From: Sinonovacula constricta
Taxonomy: Eukaryota; Mollusca; Bivalvia; Cardiida; Solecurtidae
Length of the DNA stretch: 64,000 nucleotides
Reading direction: 5' to 3'
Assembly: GCA_007844125.1 (NCBI GenBank)
Contig: CM017572.1
Location: 20,801,934 to 20,865,933, forward strand
Position numbers and translations under genes: made by a program. This document shows, piece by piece, positions 12,640 through 23,500 of this stretch (position 1 is the first letter of the stretch; each line of letters opens with the position of its first letter). Below the pieces are notes generated by a model. The model had not been told where the DNA came from and ran no database searches. It saw only the letters and a program-made list of their open reading frames with translations.

Positions 12640-13788
12640 TTAGCGACCAGAAGCATTGCTCTTGGGAGGAGGGTCGTAGAAATAAAAGTTGTTTATATTG
12701 CGGTATTTTTTATTCGATGGTAGTCCAGCAAAACGTCCAAACTGACCCATCTGTGGACTCCTTTTGCTGCTAGAATCTTTGTCGGGTTTATCGGCATTCC
12801 AGCCGGCTTCAAAGTCGACCTCTGATTCCACCTCCATACGATCCTTCTCTAATTGCATCTCCGCATCAGTAGAGTATGTCACGGCTCTTTCTCTTCTGCT
12901 GCCATACCTTGAACTATCAGAAGTGCTTACAGTGCGACGGTTTCTAACCGTTTGACCTTTCACAATTTGGAACCCGCCAAGTTCAATGTCCTTTGAAACA
13001 TTACCGTTGCCAAAAATGTCGTCCATTTTAAGGTCAAGATCAAACTTAAGCTCTAAGTCTTCTGGTTCGACGGCTTCATCGCTATCTATAGGCGACTGCT
13101 GTACCAGACCTTCGCTTGCCAGAAGCTTTCTAATCCGTTGACTTGCTTGGTCAGGTTCATCTCCAATGGCCGCGAACTGTTCATCGAGTTCTTTGATTTT
13201 TTCAAGATGTTCTTCTACTTTCTCCATCCATTGACGTTTTGTTCTAAGTTTTGATTCCAGTGAGCTGGCACTTTTTCGTCGCATGTCCTCAGCTAGATGC
13301 CTCACGAGCGTTTGAAGATCTTTTTCAAAACCCTCGATTTGCGTCATAAAATCGTCTTTCTTGCTTCGAATTCTCACATCATAATCAGCGTTCTTTCGAA
13401 TGGCGTCTTGGTAAAAGAAGCGGCGTTTTTCTAGATCGCTCCTGGATTTGATTTCTCTCTGCTTGAACTGTAGAGATAGTACAAAATCCTCAACCTCGCT
13501 TAGTGGGTACCGGCCAAAACACCGGCCACATACAAGCTCTTTATCCTCTTCAATGTAGTAAGAGACAGTAAATTCGTTGCAACGGTCACACAAATCAGAA
13601 CCATCCTTATTTTGTTTAGAAACAGGCTTCTTACCAGGCTTTATTTCCAAATCACGTGAATTTACAGATTCCGGTCGTTCGTCATCTTCATCAACTTCCG
13701 GTTCGTCTCTGACGTCACTTTGGGGTTTAGAGGTCCTATATGGCTTGGGAGAAGCCGTGGGCACACGCCTGGAACTGCCACATCCCAT
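12640..13788 (-). CDS. N-myristoylation-type B-box-like/coiled-coil protein, 382 aa, intronless
   Basis: One uninterrupted frame of 382 codons ending in TAA. The start is well supported: A at -3 and G at +4 give a good initiation context, and an in-frame TAA lies three codons upstream. The protein opens with MGCGSSR, the classical Gly2 myristoylation plus Cys3 palmitoylation signature, so membrane anchoring is likely. Residues 20-65 are acidic and polar. Cys67, Cys70, Cys87 and Cys90 form a CxxC-x16-CxxC pair, resembling half of a B-box or another treble-clef zinc site. Residues about 100-215 are rich in K, E, R, L and Q, as in the coiled coil that follows B-boxes in TRIM-like proteins. The remainder (220-382) is acidic, then basic and low in complexity. 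No RING or catalytic domain is present. This is the only long non-repetitive frame in the left third of the window. Its specific function is unknown. It could be a lineage-specific gene or an old retrocopy. Confidence 0.82.
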   Translation of the reverse strand: MGCGSSRRVPTASPKPYRTSKPQSDVRDEPEVDEDDERPESVNSRDLEIKPGKKPVSKQNKDGSDLCDRCNEFTVSYYIEEDKELVCGRCFGRYPLSEVEDFVLSLQFKQREIKSRSDLEKRRFFYQDAIRKNADYDVRIRSKKDDFMTQIEGFEKDLQTLVRHLAEDMRRKSASSLESKLRTKRQWMEKVEEHLEKIKELDEQFAAIGDEPDQASQRIRKLLASEGLVQQSPIDSDEAVEPEDLELKFDLDLKMDDIFGNGNVSKDIELGGFQIVKGQTVRNRRTVSTSDSSRYGSRRERAVTYSTDAEMQLEKDRMEVESEVDFEAGWNADKPDKDSSSKRSPQMGQFGRFAGLPSNKKYRNINNFYFYDPPPKSNASGR

Positions 13789-14482
13789 ACTGACTTGTTA
13801 CTTAAGTCGGATATCAGCAGAACAACTGAGTCAAAGATTAAGGGTTTGTCCTGGTGAAATAATTCAATCCAGAGCAGTTGTTGTTTTTTAAGTTAGCACT
13901 TAGTCGATTGTTTTTATCTTGATGTTGCTGTTGTTGTTTTTTGTACATTAATGGCGAAGTTTCTATCTACACATATCATGATAACAGTTATTTAACTAAT
14001 TGTACATTTCTAAAAGTTTTATATCTCTACGTGTACATGCATACATATTACCTCCGGCGATAAAGTGAATTACGTGTCAAACTGTACCACTGTTACTTAA
14101 TTTTAGTCATTGTTGTTTTGGCACATTAGAAAAAGCTCACTGTTTGAACTGGGATTTGTTTTGTAACTGTTCGTATAATTCCACACATTCAATACGAATC
14201 ACATAATATTCATTTCATCTCAACCGTTTTTCTGTTGCTGTTTTTGTGTTGTTTTTTTATATTCTAACAATACCTTCGCTTTGTACGTACACACACACAA
14301 ACTATGAGAACAATGACCTTTCCACATCCGTATAAACTTCAGGATTTGGGGTGTTTATCAGTGTCTTATATCCTCACATTGACGTTTAAAGGTGGCAAGT
14401 ACCTGACTTGTTACAATGTACCTTGAATGTTTTTGAACAGTGTATTTGTCCCAAAACATTTTATTTCCTACAGTTTATCCGA
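13789..14482. other. Upstream flank of the 382-residue gene
   Basis: This should hold the promoter and 5' UTR. I see no TATA box or other element at a convincing distance, only T-rich stretches and a short ACACAC run near 14289. Confidence 0.4.
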
Positions 14483-15205
14483 TTGTCTTATACGACTCTT
14501 ATCACTACTTAAATAGCAAGAGTATATAAACCAAGAAATTACGCGACTGCTATCACTATTTCAAAAGTAGGAGTATATAAATCAAGAACTTATACGACAG
14601 GTATTACTATTTTAAAAGTAGACGTATATAAATCAAGAACTTATAGGACAGGTATCACTATTTCAAAAGTAGAAGTATATAAATCAAGAACTTATACGTC
14701 AGGTATCACTATTTCAAAAGTGGGAGTATATAAATCAAGAACTTATACGACAGGTATCACTATTTCAAAAGTAGGAGTATATAAATCAAGAACTTATACG
14801 ACAGGTATCACTATTTTAAAAGTGGGAGTAAATAAATCAAGAACTTATACGACAGGTGTCACTATTTCAAAAGTAGGAGTATATAAATCAAGAACTTATA
14901 CGACAGGTATTACTATTTCAAAAGTGGGAGGATATAAATCAAGAACTTATACGACAGGTATCACTATTTCAAAAGTGGGAGTATATAAATCAAGAACTTA
15001 TACGACATGTATCACTATTTCAAAAGTGGGGTATATAAACCAAGAACTTATGCGACTGCCATCAGTATTCCAATAGTAGGAGTATATAAATCAAGAACTT
15101 ATACGACAGGTATCACTATTTCAAAAGCGGGAGTATATAAATCAGGAACTTATGCGACTGCCATCACTATTCCAATAGTAGGAGTATATAAACCAAGAAC
15201 CTTTC
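14483..15205. repeat. 51-bp minisatellite, about 14 copies
   Basis: The unit contains TATCACTATTTCAAAAGTAG followed by GAGTATATAAATCAAGAACTTATACGACAGG (51 bp, 17 codons). The plus strand therefore stays open across several copies with a 17-residue repeat; this is incidental. Each unit has a TATA-like GTATATAAAT. Confidence 0.96.
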
Positions 15206-16019
15206 TCTTTTTGATTACTAATCATTTACTCGCGATGAGTAATTGTACTATACATGTACTTAACTATAGAAACTGACGTACAACCAGTTTTCACTTTAAC
15301 AATATATCATCACAATAAAACAATCATTTCCTATTGATATGACGTAAATGAAGTATTCATTTATCTAAAAGATTGCGGTTTTTGGAACTCGTTATAAATA
15401 TGAAAAAGGCAACAAATTCCTGGAAAGAACAGCATATTTTGTCTCAGTATACAGTAAGTTTGTACTTTTATCATCTGTTTTCATTTAGCCTGTGAAATAT
15501 AATAATAAAGATAAAGCAGCCCTGCATTCATGTATAAATGATCTATTGAAAATGGAAAGAGGCCATTTGTGATTTTGTCTATATAAAATTAAAAAGCGCC
15601 GTCTGTTTCAGGAGTTGTTGGGCATATTGGACAAATTCCTCAAATCACAAACAAGTTAACCCCGTGCATTTAGTATTCCTTTAACTAAAGTGTATGATGT
15701 CGTTTTTATCTCGCATCATTTTAAGACATGTCAGAACCTGCACCAAGGTTTGCATATGGTTTATCAAATTTCTAATTTTTATCACATGATAAGTCAACTT
15801 AACGTTTGAATGTTGCTGATAAAGACGCTGCTGAAGTTGCTGAAATAGGGTATCATGTTCTCTTTATCAGATTGTACCATCAAATCTGCAGTCTTAAGTG
15901 TTGTATGCGCTGATAATGGTGTACATAGTACATTTTATTTTGCTTGTCTCTGTGTGTGTGAGGTGTGGAGGCGGCAAGAACTGTTACCAGAGAGTAGGTG
16001 ATGACTTGTTGATTTAAGT
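15206..16019. other. AT-rich spacer, nothing recognised
   Basis: No open frame, element or RNA gene could be supported here. Confidence 0.5.
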
Positions 16020-16094
16020 AGCAGGAGGTATTAGCAGTATAAGTAGTATTAATAGTAAGTAATATGTACATGTAGTTGAAATTGTAGTATAGAA

Positions 16095-16164
<70 letters not shown>

Positions 16165-16270
16165 TGCGGAGGTATTAGCAGTATAAGTAGTATTAATAAT
16201 AGGTAATATGTACATGTAGTTGAAATTGTAGTATAGAATAGTAGTAGTAGTTGTAGTAGTAGTAGTAGTA

Positions 16271-16323
<53 letters not shown>

Positions 16324-16400
16324 CGTTGCGGAGGTTTTAGCAGTATAAGAAGTATTAATAGTAAGTAATATGTACATGTAGTTGAAATTGTAGTATAAAA

Positions 16401-16444
<44 letters not shown>

Positions 16445-16540
16445 ATTGAAGTAGTAGTAGTAGTTGCGGGGGTATTAGCAGTATAAGTAGTATTAAAATA
16501 GTAAGTAATATGTACATGTAGTTGAAATTGTAGTATAAAA

Positions 16541-16580
<40 letters not shown>

Positions 16581-16590
16581 TGCTGCTGTT
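16020..16590. repeat. (TAG)n trinucleotide blocks nested in a roughly 150-bp tandem unit, four copies
   Basis: Four blocks of TAG/GTA trinucleotides alternate with a conserved segment containing GGTATTAGCAGTATAAGTAG and ATGTACATGTAGTTGAAATT. Trinucleotide slippage and duplication of the larger unit have both operated. Poly-Thr and poly-Leu frames on the minus strand are artefacts. Confidence 0.95.
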
Positions 16591-16854
16591 GTTGTAGAAG
16601 TTTAAGTTTTTAATTTTAGTATACTATAAGAAAAATCGAGAAAACGTATGTATAACATATAGTCCTTTTCCTTACACCATAGAATGGTTTAAAAGAAAAT
16701 AAAAGCAAAACCAGACACCATTTAATAGGTTTTCCAAGAGGTAACATATGTAGAAAAGGTGCCAAAATTATTAAAATTAACCATAAAACTAAAGTGTACA
16801 ATAAGAAATTGCAAGTATGCAGAAGCCTCACATTACACAAATTATTACTGTTCA

Positions 16855-17047
16855 GACAGTATTTTTCAGGAACATAGTATTATGTATACAAAGAACAATG
16901 TTTAAAATTTCCTAAACTTAATAGAATTTTTCTGGAACATAGTGTTATGTATACAAAGAACAATGTTTAAAATTTCCTAAACTTAATAGTATTTTTCTGG
17001 AAGATAGTATTATGTAAACAAAGAACTATGTTTAATATTTCCTAAAC
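16855..17047. repeat. About 65-bp tandem repeat, three copies
   Basis: Three successive copies of a unit containing GTATACAAAGAACAATGTTT and TTTCCTAAACTTAATA, few substitutions. Confidence 0.9.
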
Positions 17048-17424
17048 CTAACCTACTTCTCACATTTAAAGTGAAATGGATGAGGACAAACTGAGAGAAT
17101 CAGTAAAGACAGAACGATCTAGTATGTCCTTTATCCCGATAGAACTAATGTTGTAACAAAACAATGTTATTACCTAAGTATGTGCTACTGTGGTTTATCA
17201 TTACACACTGAGCTGACGTTAAGAACACAACTTAACAAAAGTTGCTTTCATGTGAAAGGTAGTATGTCATTTAATAGAGGAAAGAAATAACTACACAAAA
17301 AAATCTTATTATCCAAGAAGGATATCACTTTCTAGCAATGCTGGGTGCGAGCACGTACATTTAATAATTAGTTAGAACATATTTTGTTTTTGCACAATTT
17401 TCGAGTAATAAAAGTCTTGGCAAG

Positions 17425-17850
17425 GAATAAATCTCATTCAGGTCTAGGGTTTAAACCCAGAACCCTCCGATCCCGAGTCCATAAACTTAACCTCTTGACA
17501 AAGAACACTCCAACTATGTTATATATGTTTTCTTGGTGTGTTTCAAACATTTCTTTAATGATCATCCAAATCGTTAACAATATCTTTTTTTAAACTTGTC
17601 ATAACGGTTCTAAGGTTTGAATTCGAAACCATCCGATCATAAGTTTATAACCTTAACCTCTTGATCAAGAACACTTCAAGCATATTATAAATGTTTTCTT
17701 GGTGTGTTGAACGTTTCTCTTATGCAAGTGAATTAAACATCCGAATCTTTAAAAAGATCCTTTTGAAAACTTGTGACGGGACTAGGGATTGAACTTGAAA
17801 CCCTCCGATCCAGCGTCTTTTAAAAAGCTCTTGACTACAAACACTTCAGA
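17425..17850 (-). repeat. Three diverged tRNA-like repeat units in tandem
   Basis: Segments at about 17437-17500, 17610-17675 and 17775-17830 each read, on the minus strand, as a decayed tRNA-like block. Each has a B-box-like GGTTTAAACCC or a relative of it, preceded by CGGAGGGTTC and by an A-box-like TCAAGAGGTTAAG. Two are followed by a shared ATGTTTTCTTGGTGTG segment on the plus strand. Best read as old tandem copies of a tRNA-derived SINE head, not functional tRNAs. Confidence 0.55.
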
Positions 17851-18572
17851 GATGACATAAAAGCACTCCTGCACGCTGGCAGCACTGGAAATGCTATTTT
17901 TAGATTTGCGGGACCTTACAGAATGCATGAATAAATAAATAAATGAATAAATAATTAAATTTATAAATATATAAATAATAGAACGCCGTTTACCTAAATA
18001 GAACCCGTATTTTATTTGGGTTAGAAGGGGCGGTAAGCGTAAATGTGCACCGGAAGTAGTACCACGGACAGTTTTCTGTTTGTTGTTGTTGTTGATATTT
18101 TTATGTAAATTATTTTTGTTTTCTTTAATTGTTAGTTTAAAATTCAAATATGAAATACAATACAAAAAATGTATACCATTACAACAAGGCTTGCAGGCTA
18201 ATACCAGTCCAAATGGTTTTAAGATTGTCAACCTTTTACTAGATAACCCTTTTGAAAAATTACCGCGCCCCTGGCAGCCATGTTTTCTAATGCATGAACA
18301 ATCTCTGAACAATCTTTATAGGTGGGATCTAAGGGACATGTATACCAAATTTCAAAGCTCAAGTAGTATATGGCAAGAAAAAATTATATTTTTACTATAT
18401 AGCCATATATCTGGCCTATATAGCATATACAGGAAAATGGTCACGCCAGTAGCGGTCGTTTTTTGGGTTACCGGTCACTTCGGTAAATGACCACTTCGGT
18501 AAATTCATCTTATGTACGGATGAGTCCGGTCGTTTCGGTAAATAGGTAAACATATAGTATAATACCTGATTA
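17851..18572. other. Spacer, probable decayed interspersed repeat, no gene
   Basis: A minus-strand frame of 176 codons (17782-18312) runs through AT-rich low complexity and has no domain. Short direct repeats (ACTTCGGTAAAT near 18475-18500) are present. Confidence 0.4.
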
Positions 18573-18868
18573 AGACGGAGAATTGGCTCTATGTCCATGT
18601 GTTTAATCATTTGTTCATTATTTATTGTCTTTTTGTTTCAGCTAGCAGAGATGCGCGAAAACTAGAAAACTTAAATAAAATAATGTAACAAAATTTTACT
18701 TAAAGCACCTAAATATACACCACCTAATTTTAAGCATTACAGAAACGTTTGATCATAATACATACATAAATATTCATATTTATTTTATTTACGTCCTGAG
18801 TTTTTGGAGCAAAGAAATTGTGATGGGCCCCGGATGTTAGTATTTTCTAGTTATCCAATTCTCCGTCT
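18573..18868. mobile_element. Possible 296-bp inverted-repeat element
   Basis: AGACGGAGAATTGG at 18573-18586 is repeated in perfect inverse at 18855-18868. The matching does not extend outward or inward, and no clear target duplication is visible, so a miniature transposon is only one explanation. Confidence 0.3.
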
Positions 18869-19211
18869 ATAAAAAAATATATTATTGTTATTATTTATAT
18901 AAAAAGATAATTCATTCACTGATACAAACTTGAACCATGTCATGATTAAGTTCAATGTCCGTTTTAATATAAAATATAGACTACTTACACTGACGCCGCC
19001 TCCTCCCATACTCTGCTTTTTGATGCAGAGTTTCTTTTACTATCAAACTTTCCGTTTATCTCACAAATGTTTTCCTCTGCGAATGCCAGTAGTTCTTCTA
19101 ACTCTCTCTGTGTCCATTGCGGACCGCGATCTTCGCTCGCCATTGTTTAATGATGATCGTCTGACAGTTTTTACAGATGACAATTAGCGCGAGACTTTGT
19201 GTGCGTGTTAA

Positions 19212-19234
19212 TGACGTCATTGTAAATGACGTCA
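19212..19234. promoter_or_regulatory. Two CRE palindromes TGACGTCA, 15 bp apart
   Basis: Perfect TGACGTCA sites at 19212-19219 and 19227-19234. This is the consensus bound by CREB/ATF dimers. No transcription start is identifiable nearby, so function is unproven. Confidence 0.3.
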
Positions 19235-19886
19235 TTTTTTAGACTGTGCTCTAATTTTTACTGTTGAATGTTAAAATCGCTAAATGACAATTGCGATTGT
19301 TTTGATGAAACGCTTGGTTTAAATAATCGCAACTTGGACGTTGGATTTTGCGAACTGCGATTTTCGTAAATTGCGATGCGACTTGTTAATGAAACGGGCC
19401 CCAGACCGACGGACGTGGGACAAAATGGCAACTCTATGCTCCCACTAATTTTTTTACTGACCATAAAACTAATAAAGAACAAATAATAGTATAATCTTTA
19501 TTTACTTCATTCTCTGGAGATGCACATATAACAGTAATGTATGCTGGTGAAACGGTATGTGACACATATATCATACAAAATATGTGTTGTGAGTTTTAAT
19601 AGTTGAAATAGATAATGCAAATACAAGCATGCACGTACTTGTGACTGTGATTAATGTAATGTGATTGATGTTGAGATTTGATGTAATATAAGTATGTATG
19701 TGTGTATATATATTATAAAATCATGCAATGGATATGGCCGCCTCGAATAATATCCTCATCGACCCATTTGAAACGGTATTCAAAATAGTAGCGATACAGC
19801 AAAATTGATCGTTGACTGAAAAGATCCATAGTGTTAAGAGAGGTCTTCAATCAAAGTGGACCAATGTTACAATACTCTGGACAACC

Positions 19887-19995
19887 GACCACCTGGACCT
19901 AGCAACAGACCACCTGGACTTAGCAACCGACCACCTGGACCTAGCAACCAACCACCTGGACCTAGCAACCGACACCAAGCAACCGACCACCTGGT
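19887..19995. repeat. 21-bp tandem repeat, about five copies
   Basis: Unit CCACCTGGACCTAGCAACCGA, nearly identical copies with the last truncated. Confidence 0.9.
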
Positions 19996-20417
19996 GTTGA
20001 TTATACAATGATGTCTGATTTATATCAGTAACTTGGGTTTCAGTACCTTAAGAATAAGTAGACAAATGCTTCTTATAAGTGTATGCTTGTTTGTGGGAAA
20101 TAAAAAACACATGAAAATACCAAATTAACAATCAATAAAATAAAAAATACACATCAAAAATATACTGTATTTTATTCTGAATGCATTATCAATCAATGAA
20201 TGTCCAACCAAAAAATTAGCACAACTTACATGTGCTTTAGTCTAAAATATGAAACCAAACTTAAAGAAGATCTTATATACCGAAAACTTTCTCAAAAGGT
20301 ACTGTTTTTTCATCAGGAAAAAAATATTCAAATGTGATAATGATTCAAAGATGTGAAGCTAACAGCCTGTTAGCATTCATAAGAAGTTAAAATAGCAAAA
20401 ACAATGCAAGAGTCCCT
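19996..20417. other. 3' flank of the synthetase-like gene
   Basis: Probable 3' UTR and flank on the minus strand. A minus-strand AATAAA at 20171-20176 lies about 240 bases past the stop codon and is a candidate poly(A) signal. Confidence 0.45.
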
Positions 20418-20504
20418 TTAACAAGAGTTTGGCTTTCTGTCTGTCTGTTTGTACTCCACAAGTATGGCCAGCAGTCTGGTAATATCTGCCAAAGAGCTGT
20501 GGAC
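20418..20504 (-). CDS. Synthetase-like gene, exon 14: motif 3 vestige and stop
   Basis: 28 codons plus TAA at 20418-20420. Encodes HSSLADITRLLAILVEYKQ, aligned with SerRS motif 3 NGSGLAVPRTLVAILENYQ: the arginine is kept and the glycines are lost. The C-terminus is about 20 residues shorter than usual. Confidence 0.88.
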   Translation of the reverse strand, partial: VHSSLADITRLLAILVEYKQTDRKPNSC

Positions 20505-23500
20505 CTGAAACAATCAATGAAATCATTATTGAAGGAAAATGCCAACAGTTGGCAGCAAACAAAGTACAAACATGTGGCTCATCACAGATCCCAGCTGTTT
20601 GTCAATGGTTCATCACAGATACCAGCAGTTTGTCAGTTGTTCATCACAGATACCAGCAGTTTGTCAGTGGTTCATCACAGATCTGAGCAGTTTGTCAGTT
20701 GTTCATCACAGATCTGAGCAGTTTGTCAATGGTTCATCACAGATCTGAGCAGTTTGTCAATGGTTCATCACAGATACCAGCAGTTTGTCAATGGTTCATC
20801 ACAGATCCAAGCAGTTTGTCAGTGGTTCATCACAGATCTGAGCAATGTGTCAGTGGTTCATCACAGATCTGAACAGTTTGTCAGTGGTTCATCACAGATC
20901 TGAGCAGTTTGTCAGTGGTTCATCACAGATCTGAGCAGTTTGTCAGTGGTTCATTGGTTCATCACAGATCTGAGCAGTTTGTCAGTGATTCATCACAGAT
21001 CTGAGCAGTTTGTCAGTGGTTCATCACAGATCTGAGCAGCAGTTTGTCAGTGGTTCATCACAAGTCCAAGCAATGTGTCAGTGGTTTATCACAGATCTGA
21101 GCAGTTTGTCAGTTGTTCATCACAGATCTGAGCAGCAGTTTGTCAGTAGTTCATCACAGATCTGAGCAATGTATCAGTGGTTCATCACAGATACCAGCTG
21201 TTTGTCAATGGTTCATCACAGATACCAGCAGTTTGTCAGTTGTTCATCACAGATCTGAGCAGCAGTTTGTCAGTGGTTCATCACAGATCTGAGCAGTTTG
21301 TCAGTGGTTCATCACAAGTCCAAGCAATGTGTCAGTGGTTTATCACAGATCTGAGCAGTGTATCAGTAGTTCATCACAGATCCAAGCAGTTTGTCAGTGG
21401 TTCATCACAAGTCCAAGCAATGTGTCAGTGGTTCATCACAGATCTGAGCAGTTTGTCAGTGGTTCATCACAGATCTGAGCAGTTTGTCAGTTGTTCATCA
21501 CAGATCTGAGCAGTTTGTCAGTGGTTCATCACAGATCTGAGCAGTTTGTCAGTGGTTCATCACAGATTTGAGCAGTTTGTCAGTGGTTCATCACAGATCG
21601 GAGCTGTTTGTCAGTAGTTTATCACAGATCTGAGCAGTTTGTCAGTAGTTCACAGTAGTTCACCACAGACCTGAGCAGTTTGTCAGTGGTTCATCACAGA
21701 TCTGAGCAGTTTGTCAGTGGTCCATCTCAAGTAATGTGTCAGTGGTTCAAACCAAATATATTTATCATTGATGACCTGTTTCAGCGTGGTTTCTCTACAA
21801 GAAACAACACTAAAGAATTGAGGAGACAGTTTTGTGTATGTTAACATCAAAATATTATAATCTTTTACTTCCATCAGCATTTAATTATTACTGAATACAC
21901 TGGAAATATATATATATATATTATTCTGAAGATAAACAACAAGAAAACTCTGTTATCTCAGATAGCAACAAAGAATACTGCCCCAGAGGAACCCAAATGT
22001 TTATCACTGAATACAAAAACTCACCATAAACACAGGAGAAGTATTGCTAGACTGGTTGACAGCTGATGACCGGATCATAAGCCTTCTGCTATTGTAGTCT
22101 CCCTGGATTGATAGTGAACCTACCTAGAGAACAAAGACAGATAGGACATGACATAAACAACCTAGTGACAAAAACAACAACATTTTTTGTTTACTTTCTA
22201 ACAGTACATACATGTATGCTGATGAAAGTATATATGTAAATTCAAGCTATTATATAACTATGTGACTGTATATTAAACTAGTTATAATTTATTGTCATCA
22301 CATCATCAACAGAAAAGTTTATCATTGAAACTGATCAGTAATGAGAGGGTATTTTCAGTTTAGATGCAACAGAGAAAAAATAGAAAGTGTTAGCGTTTAC
22401 AGGAACCTTGTCATTATTAGGTGTTTGGTATCTTGTCTACTAGAGATGGGGCGATATCAACAATGCATTGGTGAATCATGATAATTGCCTTCACGATATA
22501 GTATCACGATACAATGCTGAGGTATCGATACAGGACGATACTATTATTATTCATGAAACACTATTATTTATGTCAGTATTGTTTACTTACATACCACCTA
22601 TGTAAGTGAAAAAAATGAATCTATTATACCGCTTATGTTAATATCTATAACCTAATTGACATATGCATTCGAAACAACAACAACAATGTTTTTATTAATT
22701 TACAATCATCTTAAGCCAGAGCCATGGCTTTATTAATGTTCCAGTTGTATAGCCTAATAAAATTAAAAGAATTTTAGTCACAGTGATGTCTTCACTTAAT
22801 AAACCTATTAAAACAATAAACAGAAATGAGGCTATTAAATCAGTAAGGCGTTAATTCACTAAATTGCATTTTTTTTGTTTCAACGAAAATATTGTGATAC
22901 TATATCGCAATACAATTCAGATATTGTGATAATATCGTGATACATTGTCAGCAGATACCCAACTCTATTGTCCACCCAGTCAAAAAAGGGGTATTTTTCC
23001 TACACTGCCAAAATAGGTGTTGGGTATTTTTACCCATCCAGTAAAAGGAAGTTGTAAGGTAATTTTGCCCTCCCTGCCAAAACAGGTGAGAAGCATTTCA
23101 TCCACCCTGTTAACAGTAGGTGAAAGTTATTTTGCCCATACTGTCAAAATAGGTGTTTGGTATTTTGACCACCCTGTAAATATAAGTGTGGAGCATTTTG
23201 TCCATTCTATCAAAATAGGTGTTTGGTATTTTGACCACCCCGTAAATATAAGTGTGGAGTATTTTGTCCAGTCTGTCAAAATAGGTGTTTGGTATTTTGA
23301 CCACCTTGTAAATATAAGTGTGGAGTATTTTGTCCATTCTGTCAAAATAGGTGTTTGTTATTTTGACCACCCCCATAAAAATAAGTGTGAAATATTTTGC
23401 CCATTCTGTCAAAATAGGTGTTTGTTATTTTGACCACCGCGTAAATATAAGTGTGGAGCATTTTGTCCATTCTGTCAAAATAGGTGTTTGGTATTTTGAC

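Noticed and set aside
12371..12640. 89-codon minus-strand frame starting in the TAATG overlap with the 382-residue gene's stop
   Set aside because: Eukaryotic context, no domain, contains the poly(A) signal candidate, and reinitiation after a long ORF is improbable.
17782..18312. 176-codon minus-strand frame
   Set aside because: Runs through AT-rich low complexity and decayed repeat; no domain or splice support.
18515..18545. Hammerhead ribozyme core near GGATGAGTCCGGTCGTTTCGG
   Set aside because: The conserved CTGATGA and CGAAAC core bases are not met on either strand.
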